Translations under genes and position numbers: made by a program
Assembly (NCBI GenBank): GCA_018970895.1
Contig: JAGWVM010000007.1
Coordinates: forward strand, 1-47,718
DNA length: 47,718 nucleotides
Source of the DNA: Lysobacteraceae bacterium
Lineage (GTDB): Bacteria > Pseudomonadota > Gammaproteobacteria > Xanthomonadales > Rhodanobacteraceae
Direction: 5' to 3'
Notes under the pieces: model-generated
What the model was told of the DNA's origin: nothing
Seen by the model: the letters and a program-made list of their open reading frames with translations, nothing else
The model's database searches: none
In this document: one piece after another, positions 37,602 through 44,557 of the stretch
How the letters are laid out: every line of letters begins with the position of its first letter
Position numbering within the stretch: position 1 is the stretch's first letter

Positions 37602-38452
37602 CGGGAAACTCCAGCGTGGACCGGTGCCGACCCGGCACCGGGAACAATGCGCCGCATCTCGGCGGCCAGGGTCGCCGGCGACAGCGCGCCGACGTGCATG
37701 CTACGCAAAACGCCGTTCGCATCGAAGAACAGCGTGGTCGGGAACACCCGGACGTTCATCTGCTGCGCGAGCGACTGGCCGGCATCGATGAGCACATGCT
37801 CCGGTCGCAGCGCGCTGACGGCGAAAAACGCGCGCACCTCGGCCGCCGACTCGCCCTGGTCGACGAACACGACATGCACGTCCCGCCGGGCACGCTGCGC
37901 CTCGACCAGCACCGGCATCTCGCGGCGGCACGGCGGGCACCAGGTCGCCCAGAGATTCACCACCGCCGGCTTGCCCGCGAAGCCGCGCAGGGCCACCGGC
38001 CGGTCGTCCAGGTCACGCAGCGTCAGCGCGGGCAGCGGCGTGTGCGTGGCCGCATCCAGCCGGGCCACGACGAGCAGGCCGAAACCCCAGACCCCGAGGC
38101 CACCGGCCAGCGACATGGCCAGCGGCAGGCGCAGCGGGGGCCGACGCCCACCCAGCACGAGTGCGCCGAGCAGCAGCGCGACCACCCCGGCCCACGGCGA
38201 GAAACCGCCGTCGCGCGGATCGAGCATCGACAGCGGCGCGGCCGCATAGGGCGGCCACCAGCGCGCCACGAAGGCGATGCGCGCGGCCAGCAGCGCCAGC
38301 ACGAGCAAGGCCCACAGCGCCGGCTCGACCCGGGCGCGACCGCGCCGGTGCAGGAACGCCGCCACGGCCAGCGCGGCCGCCACGCCCGCCACCAGCAGCA
38401 CCGTGCCCAGCGACCAGGCCAGCGGACCGATCGACACCACCGGCGCCGCCAT
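37598..38452 (-). CDS. Membrane-anchored TlpA-like thioredoxin
   Basis: 284 residues. The first 135 residues hold about four hydrophobic helices resembling the transmembrane part seen in Lgt-like/TlpA fusion proteins; the rest is a periplasmic thioredoxin fold with VVNLWATWCPPCRREMPVL (Cys172, Cys175) and the cis-proline in VRVFPTTLFFDANG. TlpA-type proteins keep periplasmic cysteines reduced, e.g. in cytochrome c maturation or Sox systems. It starts 56 bases after the dihaem cytochrome and overlaps dsbG by four bases. GGGAGG precedes the ATG; a TTG one codon earlier is less likely. Confidence 0.85.
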   Translation of the reverse strand: MAAPVVSIGPLAWSLGTVLLVAGVAAALAVAAFLHRRGRARVEPALWALLVLALLAARIAFVARWWPPYAAAPLSMLDPRDGGFSPWAGVVALLLGALVLGGRRPPLRLPLAMSLAGGLGVWGFGLLVVARLDAATHTPLPALTLRDLDDRPVALRGFAGKPAVVNLWATWCPPCRREMPVLVEAQRARRDVHVVFVDQGESAAEVRAFFAVSALRPEHVLIDAGQSLAQQMNVRVFPTTLFFDANGVLRSMHVGALSPATLAAEMRRIVPGAGSAPVHAGVSR

Positions 38453-38508
38453 CAAGGCCTCCCGTGCGCCGCGACGGACGGTGCGTTCTGGTCGACCCTC
38501 CGCACCGG

Positions 38509-39474
38509 CTACTTCCGCATGGCCGGCGCCGAGCCGAGCAGGTGACCGTTGACGGTGGTGCCGTACAGCGACATCGGCGTGTCGTGATAGGCCTTGCGGG
38601 TGGCGGCGAGATCACCCTTGAAGCGGGGATCCTGCGGTCGCTCGTGCGCGTCCATGTACATCGCCACGTCCCAGGCATCCTGGTCGGTCAGCGAGCCCCC
38701 CTGGCTCAGCGGCATGTTGGCCTTGATGAAGGCCGCCGCGTTGTCCAGCTGGCCCATGCCGGCGCCCCAGTTGAACGAGTCCGGCCCCCACAGCGGCGGG
38801 AACACGTAGCGTCCCGCCACCTGCTGGCCCTGGCCGTCGGCGCCGTGGCACAGCGCGCAGTGCGTCTTGAACACCGCTTCGCCGCGCGCGAAGTCCGGCG
38901 GCTGCGGCGGCTTGAAGCCCTTCTTCGGATAGCCCGCGCCCGGCAGCTTCTCCCCGGTTGGCGCGCCCTTGGCCATCCAGAACGCGTAGGTCTCCAGCGC
39001 CACCATCTCCTTCGCATCCAGCGGCGGCGCCTTGCCGTTCATGCTGTACTTGAAGCAGCCCTGCAGGCGCTCGCCCAGCGTGTTGACGTGACCGTTCTTC
39101 GCGCGGTAGGCGGGATAGGCCACGTAAGCGCCCCACAGCGGCGCGGAGTTGGCCAGCCGTCCGGCATCGAGGTGGCAATTGGAACAGCGCAGGCCGTTGC
39201 CGACGTACGCCTTCGCCGCCACGCCGGTATCGACGAAGATCTCGCGGCCCAGCCGCACCATGTCGCCGAACGGTCCCCGGGGAATCGCCGACTCGGGTGG
39301 CGGCACGAAGATCGTCGGCACGGGTTTCGCGCCGGTGGGCGGTGCGACCGATGCGGCTGGCCCCGTGCCGATTCCGCCTTGGGACATCGCCGTGGCGGCT
39401 GGCGGCGGCGCGGAGTGCGAGCAGGCGGCCAGGGCCAGCACGGCGAGCCCGGCGAGCAGATGGCGCGGTGTCAT
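38509..39474 (-). CDS. Dihaem cytochrome c, thiosulfate dehydrogenase (TsdA)-like
   Basis: 321 residues, lipobox LAAC (Cys18). Haem 1: CSNCH (Cys97-Cys100-His101) in GLRCSNCHLDAG; the unusual Cys ligand position of TsdA is filled by Cys140 in LQGCFKYSMNG. Haem 2: CALCH (206-210) with distal Met254 in KANMPLSQGG. LTDQDAWDVAMYMDAHERPQDPR closes the second domain. This layout (CxxCH, GCFxxSMNG, CxxCH, NMP) is the TsdA pattern; TsdA couples two thiosulfates to tetrathionate in the periplasm and can run backwards. It overlaps the cytochrome c4 stop by four bases; c4-type proteins are TsdB-like electron partners. Distant relatives with other functions exist, so thiosulfate activity is likely, not proven. 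Confidence 0.8.
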   Translation of the reverse strand: MTPRHLLAGLAVLALAACSHSAPPPAATAMSQGGIGTGPAASVAPPTGAKPVPTIFVPPPESAIPRGPFGDMVRLGREIFVDTGVAAKAYVGNGLRCSNCHLDAGRLANSAPLWGAYVAYPAYRAKNGHVNTLGERLQGCFKYSMNGKAPPLDAKEMVALETYAFWMAKGAPTGEKLPGAGYPKKGFKPPQPPDFARGEAVFKTHCALCHGADGQGQQVAGRYVFPPLWGPDSFNWGAGMGQLDNAAAFIKANMPLSQGGSLTDQDAWDVAMYMDAHERPQDPRFKGDLAATRKAYHDTPMSLYGTTVNGHLLGSAPAMRK

Positions 39475-40145
39475 GGGCGCGACTCCTTGGGCGGGAACGG
39501 TTGCGCGGCAAACCAGTGCGCCACGGCATCGATGTCCCGATCGTCCAGGGCCTGCGCGATGTGCCGCATCAGTCCCATCGGATCGTTGTGCCGCGTGCCG
39601 CTGCGGAAGGCCTTGAGCTGCGCGGCAAGGTAGTTCGCCGATTGACCGGCCAGCGGCGGAAAGCCCGCACCCACGCCGACGCCACCCGGGCCGTGGCACT
39701 GTTCGCAGGCGGGCACCTGCTTCGACCAGCGCCCGCGGGTGGCCAGCATCTGGCCGAGGTGCTCCGGATCGGCATAGGGCGCAGTGCCCGCCGCGCCCGG
39801 CGTGGCGACCGCCGGCATCGCGCTGAAATAGCGCGCCAGGGCCTGGCGCTCGGCCTCGGTCAGCGCCGCGGACTGCGGCTGCATCACCGCGTTTTCGCGC
39901 GTTCCGGCGGCGAAGGCATCCAGCTGCGACTGCAGGTAGGCCGCGTTCTGCCCGGCCAGCCGCGGAAAGCCCCCGGACGCCTGGCCGCTGCCGTCCGGCG
40001 CATGACAGGTCTGGCAGGGCGCCGCGCCCTTGCCATTGCCCTGTGCGGCGATGGTGGCCGCGTCCTGCGCCATGGCCGGCAAGGCGCTCCCGATCAGCAG
40101 CGCGGCCACGGCGACCACGCAGCCACGCCAACGATCAATGCGCAT
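39471..40145 (-). CDS. Dihaem cytochrome c4 (TsdB-like electron acceptor)
   Basis: 224 residues, signal peptide to about 26 (ALPAMAQD). Two cytochrome c domains with CQTCH (44-48) and CEQCH (147-151), each followed by FPRLAGQNAAYLQSQL or FPPLAGQSANYLAAQL, the c4 repeat signature. It overlaps the upstream solute-binding gene by 11 bases and the downstream TsdA-like gene by four. It most likely takes electrons from the TsdA-like enzyme to the terminal oxidase. Confidence 0.9.
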   Translation of the reverse strand: MRIDRWRGCVVAVAALLIGSALPAMAQDAATIAAQGNGKGAAPCQTCHAPDGSGQASGGFPRLAGQNAAYLQSQLDAFAAGTRENAVMQPQSAALTEAERQALARYFSAMPAVATPGAAGTAPYADPEHLGQMLATRGRWSKQVPACEQCHGPGGVGVGAGFPPLAGQSANYLAAQLKAFRSGTRHNDPMGLMRHIAQALDDRDIDAVAHWFAAQPFPPKESRP

Positions 40146-41109
40146 CGTGACCGCCCCCGCCCACGGTCTGGAAGCCGTACTTGCGGTAGATCGCCCGCGC
40201 GGTCGGGGTCTGCATGAAGCGCAGGAAATCCTTCGCCGCCTGCGGATGCGGGGCGTCCTTCATGCGCGCGGCGGTATAGGTGGCGACCGAGTTCTGGTCG
40301 GCGGGAATCGCGATCGTCTCCACCGGGCGATGCAGGATCTGCTGCTGGAAATACGCTTCGGTGGACCACACCGGCGCCGCGTCCGACTCGCCCTGCAGCA
40401 CCCGCAGCGGCGACTGGCGATGGTGGATGTGGGTGAGGAAGGTGCTGCCGTCGGCCACCTTGGTCTTCATCACCGCGGTCACCAGCGCCTCGCCCCCGGC
40501 CTTGCGGTAGCTGGCCTGGATCTGCCGCGCGATGCCCTCCCAGGCCGGGTTCGGCATGCTCACCCGCACGTCGGGACGGCCCAGGTCCTTCAGCCCCTCG
40601 ACGTGCTTCGGGTTGCCCCTGGCGACGAGGATTGCCAGCGGGTTGCGCACATAGTCGATCGTCTCGGCGAACCAGCCGTGCTGCTTTTGCCGCTCGGCGA
40701 TCGAGGCCTTGCCGGCGGTGAAGATGTCCGGCTTCACCGCGATGCGCAGGTTGCCCATCACCAGCGAGCCGCTCTCGATCTGCCTGGCCAGGATGCCCGG
40801 CGGCAACGTCTCGACGTAGATGCGCTGGTACTGCGGGTAGGCCTTGCGGAAGGCGTCCATCAGGTCGTGCACGACCATGAACTGGTTGCCGGCGAAAAAC
40901 ACCGTGAGCTGCGGGTCGGCGATGTCGCCGTGCAGGTCGGCGATGGCATCGACCGGCGGAGCGCTGAAATGCACGCCCCCCGCCGGCGGCGGGTTCCAGG
41001 GTGGAAGGTAATCCGTGCTCTGCGCCTGCGCGGCTGCCGCCCCGGTGATCACCAGGGCGAACAGCGCCAGCACGCACGTCGCCGCGAGGCGGGTGGCCGT
41101 ACGCTTCAT
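40135..41109 (-). CDS. Periplasmic substrate-binding protein (PstS/ModA fold), no transporter partner
   Basis: 324 residues. Signal peptide 1-30 (AAAAQAQ). Type II periplasmic-binding-protein features: LTVFFAGNQFMVVHDLMDAFRKAYPQYQRI, the ligand loop GSLVMGNLRIAVKPDIFTAG, NPLAILVARGNPKHVEGLKDLGRPDVRVSMPNPAWEGI, and the C-terminal AAKDFLRFMQTPTARAIYRKYGFQT, all typical of molybdate/sulfate/phosphate binders. No ABC permease or ATPase is nearby, so it may scavenge or sense a sulfur oxyanion rather than feed a transporter. Histidine-rich tail GGGGHDAH. 28 bases after dsrE, 11-base overlap with cytochrome c4. Ligand unknown. Confidence 0.8.
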   Translation of the reverse strand: MKRTATRLAATCVLALFALVITGAAAAQAQSTDYLPPWNPPPAGGVHFSAPPVDAIADLHGDIADPQLTVFFAGNQFMVVHDLMDAFRKAYPQYQRIYVETLPPGILARQIESGSLVMGNLRIAVKPDIFTAGKASIAERQKQHGWFAETIDYVRNPLAILVARGNPKHVEGLKDLGRPDVRVSMPNPAWEGIARQIQASYRKAGGEALVTAVMKTKVADGSTFLTHIHHRQSPLRVLQGESDAAPVWSTEAYFQQQILHRPVETIAIPADQNSVATYTAARMKDAPHPQAAKDFLRFMQTPTARAIYRKYGFQTVGGGGHDAH

Positions 41110-41137
41110 GGGCGTGTCTCCGTTGCCGGACCGGGGA

Positions 41138-41689
41138 TCAGAGCGGCATCAGGGCATAGCCCTTGTGCTGCAGTTCGGTGATGGTGGTCAGTGCGGACAG
41201 CGCCAGCGTGACGCTCTTGTCGATGGCGTCGTACGGGTACTTGTGCTCGGCGACCGCCTGGCCGCAGACCGCGATGTCGACCCCGGCCTTGCGCAGCTCG
41301 GCAATCACCGGCAGGTTCGGGTTGTCGGTGCCGAACTGCTGGCGATAGTGCACGTTGTCCAGCGCGATCGCGGTGGCGCCGCCGGCGGCCACGGCGACGA
41401 TGTGCAGATGCTTCAGCGGCACGCCGGCCCAGGTGTAGAGGTTCACGGTGCGCGCCACGCGCTCGATGCCCGGGTTGACCTCGTCGGGCTTGGACGCGGC
41501 CTTGGTGAGGCTGAACACGATCTTGTAGGTGGCCTTGCTGTCGGGCTTGTACGAAGCCTGCGGCAGCTCGTGCATCTTGCCGGCGGAGTGGATGGTGGGC
41601 GTCACCCAGAAATTGTCTGCGGCGAGCGCCCCGGAGCTGGCGAACGCCAGGCCGAGCACGGCGCCCAGGGCAATCACGGACTTGTTCAT
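41138..41689 (-). CDS. Secreted DsrE-family protein
   Basis: 183 residues with a signal peptide (GLAFASSGALA-ADNF). The DsrE fold region carries the conserved cysteine Cys142 in GVDIAVCGQAVAEHKYP; DsrE-like proteins bind persulfide sulfur on such a cysteine. GAAGGAGA stands a good distance before the ATG, so it is probably translated on its own. However this ATG lies in the same uninterrupted frame as the ArsR regulator upstream, with no stop between them, so a fused ArsR-DsrE polypeptide is also possible. A periplasmic sulfur-carrier role in the operon is inferred. Confidence 0.85.
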   Translation of the reverse strand: MNKSVIALGAVLGLAFASSGALAADNFWVTPTIHSAGKMHELPQASYKPDSKATYKIVFSLTKAASKPDEVNPGIERVARTVNLYTWAGVPLKHLHIVAVAAGGATAIALDNVHYRQQFGTDNPNLPVIAELRKAGVDIAVCGQAVAEHKYPYDAIDKSVTLALSALTTITELQHKGYALMPL

Positions 41690-42022
41690 CGGGTCTTCTC
41701 CTTCGTTGGATGGCGGCCGGACGAGGCCGCAGATGCCAGAGAGCACCGCCGGAAGATGGGCGGATGCGGATTCATCGAGTCGATAGAACAGTTGGCGCGC
41801 CTGACGCCGCTGGAGGATCAACCCCTCCTCGCGCATGCGGGCCAGATGCTGCGACAGCGCCGACATGCCCACCCCAAGCTCCTTCGCCAGCACGCCGGCC
41901 GACGCCTCGCCGCCGTGATGGAGCCGGCACAGCACCAGCAGCCGGACGGGGTTGCCGAGCGCCTTGAGCTGGCGCGCCGTTTCCACCACGAGAGGGTGCC
42001 TGGTCGGGGTCTTGCGGCTCAC
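41138..42022 (-). CDS. ArsR-family (SqrR/BigR-like) regulator, frame continues into DsrE
   Basis: The first 111 codons encode an ArsR-type winged helix-turn-helix (LVVETARQLKALGNPVRLLVLCRL, recognition helix LGVGMSALSQHLARMREEGL, wing RRQARQLFYRL). Cys32 and Cys98 are 66 residues apart, the same distance as the redox pair Cys41/Cys107 of the persulfide sensor SqrR. There is no stop before the DsrE start: the frame runs on through GLVRPPSNEGEDP-MNKSV, giving a 294-residue possible fusion in which the DsrE signal peptide would be an internal membrane helix. Normal ArsR proteins of this group end at about this length, so either the stop was lost or the fusion is real. The dyad ATTTCA-N8-TGAAAT lies 8 bases upstream of the ATG. 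Confidence 0.8.
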   Translation of the reverse strand: MSRKTPTRHPLVVETARQLKALGNPVRLLVLCRLHHGGEASAGVLAKELGVGMSALSQHLARMREEGLILQRRQARQLFYRLDESASAHLPAVLSGICGLVRPPSNEGEDPMNKSVIALGAVLGLAFASSGALAADNFWVTPTIHSAGKMHELPQASYKPDSKATYKIVFSLTKAASKPDEVNPGIERVARTVNLYTWAGVPLKHLHIVAVAAGGATAIALDNVHYRQQFGTDNPNLPVIAELRKAGVDIAVCGQAVAEHKYPYDAIDKSVTLALSALTTITELQHKGYALMPL

Positions 42023-42030
42023 GAATTCAT

Positions 42031-42050
42031 ATTTCAGTAAAAGTTGAAAT
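42031..42050 (-). promoter_or_regulatory. Operator of the ArsR/SqrR-like regulator
   Basis: A perfect dyad ATTTCA-N8-TGAAAT in an AT-rich patch, starting 8 bases before the ArsR ATG. SqrR-type regulators are known to bind ATTC-N8-GAAT-like sites, so this is the expected kind and place for autoregulation and control of the operon. A clear -10/-35 pair could not be assigned. Confidence 0.7.
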
Positions 42051-42370
42051 GTTGTAGCGCAGCCGCGCGCGCCCTGTCATCTCGCATCGCACAAGGGATC
42101 GCACCCGGTCAGCCCGGGATCGCGCCGACGCGCGCCCGGCCCGTCCGGCGACCGGGCACCATCAGGCGTCGGCGGCTGCCCGCCAGACCATCCACGCGAC
42201 CAAGCCTGCCGCCCGCATGAGCACGAAGTCCCCGATCCGTGCCAGCACGCGACTCCCACGACCGCTCGCTGCCCTGCGTCGCCCGCTTGCTTACAGCGGG
42301 AGCCATGGCTCTTCGGCACCAGGCGGAAGGCACTCGAGCCGGCCTCGACTGCCCGATCCGGGAGCCGGGC
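42051..42370. other. 320-base gap without a supported gene
   Basis: GC-rich sequence between the operator of the sulfur-type operon and the end of the alpha/beta hydrolase. The only hint is a minus-strand stretch of about 29 codons ending near 42165 (VLARIGDFVLMRAAGLVAWMV in part), hydrophobic, without ribosome site or known family. I do not call it a gene. No hairpin with a T-run and no repeat is evident. Confidence 0.5.
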
Positions 42371-43417
42371 TCACGGCGCCCGATCCGGCACCCGCCTCTC
42401 GCCATCCCTGCGTGCGATCGCCACCGCCTGGTCGACCGCATCGATCACCACCTGCGGTTTGTCGTACTGCACGTAGTGCCCCGCGCCGGGCACGATGATG
42501 TCGATGCCGCGGGTCGACATGGCCGCCACCTCGTTGTGCATGTCTTCCCAGGACAGCGTGCGCTGGTCGCGCAGCGCCTGGGTCTCGTCTTTCGCGCGCG
42601 GATACGGCGCGTGGGTCAGCACGATCAGCGGGATGTCTCCGAAATGCCGCCGGGTGGCGCGGGTCTGGTCGGCGCTGGCGTAGAAGATCGCATGGCGCTC
42701 CGATGCCGCTGCCGCCTGCCAGCGCGGGGTGGCGGCGTACCGCAGCTGCGCCGCGTTGATCCGGGCGCTGAAGCGGGGATCCGGGGCGCCCACGCACTGC
42801 TCGAACGCGGGCGTGCCGGGATGCAGCCCCTTGCGGGCCTCCTCCACGCAGCGATCCGACTCCGCCAGAAAGGCGTCCCACCTCGCCTTCTGACCCGGCT
42901 CGCCGAGCGCCCACCCGCGGATCGACTGGTCCTCGTGGGAACCTTCCACCGAGACCAGCCCGACCACTTCATCCGGGTAGCGGTCGGCGAACACGCGGAT
43001 GTACATGCCTGCCGCCGAGTGGCCCACCATCACGAAGGGCGGGTTCTCGCCTGCCGCGCGCAGCAGCGCATGAAGGTCGCTGGCAATGTTCAGCGCCGTG
43101 CCCGGCCTCCGGGAACCATCACTGAAGCCAAGTCCGGCGCGGTCGTAGGAACAGACGCGGGTCGTCCGGGCGATGGGCTTCTGCACCAGCGCCCACGAGA
43201 TCGTCGAATCGCCCATCCCGGCATCGAGGATGACCGTGGGCGTCCCGCGCCCGAGGCAGTAGATGTTCATCCGCCGACCCGGGGCCACCGTGACGAGTCG
43301 CTGCGGCGCCGCGTAGATCGGATCGGTCACCCACGGCTTGGGAGCATCCGCTCCCGGCGCCGCACCGATGGCAAGCCAACCCAGCACCAACCCGCCACAC
43401 GTCCTTCGCCAACCCAT
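42371..43417 (-). CDS. Exported alpha/beta-fold hydrolase
   Basis: 348 residues with an N-terminal signal peptide (LVLGWLAIGAAPGADA). Alpha/beta hydrolase motifs: VILDAGMGDSTISW, CSYDRAGLGFSDGSRRPG, the nucleophile elbow MVGHSAAGMYIRVFADRYPDEV, and the catalytic histidine in VPGAGHYVQYDKP. Substrate not readable; similar proteins are annotated as general esterases. Cysteines outside the signal suggest a disulfide-bonded periplasmic enzyme. Start at MGWRRTCGG; it follows the methyltransferase on the same strand by 41 bases. Confidence 0.85.
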   Translation of the reverse strand: MGWRRTCGGLVLGWLAIGAAPGADAPKPWVTDPIYAAPQRLVTVAPGRRMNIYCLGRGTPTVILDAGMGDSTISWALVQKPIARTTRVCSYDRAGLGFSDGSRRPGTALNIASDLHALLRAAGENPPFVMVGHSAAGMYIRVFADRYPDEVVGLVSVEGSHEDQSIRGWALGEPGQKARWDAFLAESDRCVEEARKGLHPGTPAFEQCVGAPDPRFSARINAAQLRYAATPRWQAAAASERHAIFYASADQTRATRRHFGDIPLIVLTHAPYPRAKDETQALRDQRTLSWEDMHNEVAAMSTRGIDIIVPGAGHYVQYDKPQVVIDAVDQAVAIARRDGERRVPDRAP

Positions 43418-43458
43418 GGCCACTCCCCTGTCAGGTGTCGCGATGCCGTGACGCCGGC

Positions 43459-44133
43459 TCAGCTTGCCGGGCAGGCCCGCTCCAGTGCCGCCACGCGCCG
43501 CTCCAGCCGCGGCCCGAGGTAGGCCTGCGAGCCGCACGGCAGCAGGCCGGCCTCGCGGAAAGTGCGCAGATACCACGAGGCGTTGCGGGCGACGAAGCCC
43601 TGCAGGTCGCCGGCCGGATCGTCCTGCCGGGTGAACACCTCGATGAAGGCAACCCCCTCGAGCATGTCGACCAGGCCGTCCAGCCCGGCGCGGATCTCGC
43701 CGGCCTTGAGGTAATGCAGCACGTCGCTGCACACGATCAGGTCGTAGCGCTCGTCGAAGCGCAGGTACTGCAGCTGCCCGAAGGTCGCCAGGCCGATGCC
43801 GCGGCTGCGGCCGTAGCGGGACACAACGTATTCGCTGGCGTCCAGGCCGCGATAGGCGACGCCCGGGCGCAGGGCGCGCAGGTGCGAACGCCACGGCGCC
43901 TCGCCACAGCCGATGTCCAGCACGTTGCGGATCGGCCGGCCGAGGTAGAACTCGGCCAGCGCCACCGCAAGCGCCACCTTGCGGCGCAACTCCGCCGGCG
44001 CGGCCACCGAGTGGTCCGGGTGGCGGTACCACTTGTCGAAATAGGCGCGGTCGTAGGTCTTGGGCACGGCAGGGATCCGATCGGGCGATCCACCATGGTA
44101 ACCGTGCCGCGGCAACGCCTGCGGCGTCGGCAT
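43459..44133 (-). CDS. Class I SAM-dependent methyltransferase
   Basis: 224 residues. SAM motif I VLDIGCGEAPWRSHLRAL, motif II YRGLDASEYVV, and DLIVCSDVLHYL (motif III). A KTYDRAYFDKWYRHPDHS segment near the N-terminus is typical of a group of small methyltransferases whose substrates are unknown. AGGGGAAC precedes the ATG at 44133; the residues before AVPKTYDRAYF are poorly typical, so a later GTG start is possible. Precedes the alpha/beta hydrolase gene. Confidence 0.82.
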   Translation of the reverse strand: MPTPQALPRHGYHGGSPDRIPAVPKTYDRAYFDKWYRHPDHSVAAPAELRRKVALAVALAEFYLGRPIRNVLDIGCGEAPWRSHLRALRPGVAYRGLDASEYVVSRYGRSRGIGLATFGQLQYLRFDERYDLIVCSDVLHYLKAGEIRAGLDGLVDMLEGVAFIEVFTRQDDPAGDLQGFVARNASWYLRTFREAGLLPCGSQAYLGPRLERRVAALERACPAS

Positions 44134-44163
44134 GGTGTTCCCCTGACGACCGGAGAACCCGCC

Positions 44164-44436
44164 ATGCCCATGGTTCGCATGCGCCTGATCGGCAGCTGCG
44201 GGGATGCCGATGCCGCGACCAACGTCCTGCACGGCATCGACGGCATCGAGCACGTGGAGGAAGTGGGCGACCTGGCGCCGATGATGCGTGAGGACTCCAG
44301 CTCCAGCGAACGGGTCGACGACAGCGCAGGCCACGCCTGCTGCAGCGAGGTCATGGCACCTAACGCGGTGCGCGGCGTGGTCGAACGCATCGGCGACGCG
44401 CGCGGCATGGCGCTGGAGTTCGTCGACGCGTTCTGA
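44164..44436 (+). CDS. Conserved-looking small hypothetical protein
   Basis: 90 residues, acidic, beginning MPMVRMRLIGSCGDADAAT and containing LHGIDGIEHVEEVGDLAP, DDSAGHACCSE and ARGMALEFVDAF. GGAGAA is eight bases before the ATG, and codon use is like that of its neighbours. The repeating short beta-type segments suggest an ACT- or HMA-like small fold, but I recognise no family. Divergent from the methyltransferase, 121 bases before the DUF1800 gene. Confidence 0.65.
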   Translation: MPMVRMRLIGSCGDADAATNVLHGIDGIEHVEEVGDLAPMMREDSSSSERVDDSAGHACCSEVMAPNAVRGVVERIGDARGMALEFVDAF

Positions 44437-44557
44437 GCGGGCCGCGCAACGTCTTGCGAAGCATGAACGGACGCCTGCCCCGCGGCCGAGCCGGTACACC
44501 GGACGACGCGCGCCGCGTTGAGGATGGGCACATCGCCTCGATCGGGATACCGCACGC

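Noticed and set aside
42077..42441. Small minus-strand frames between the sulfur operon and the alpha/beta hydrolase
   Set aside because: No ribosome site or known family; overlaps the hydrolase 3' end in another frame.
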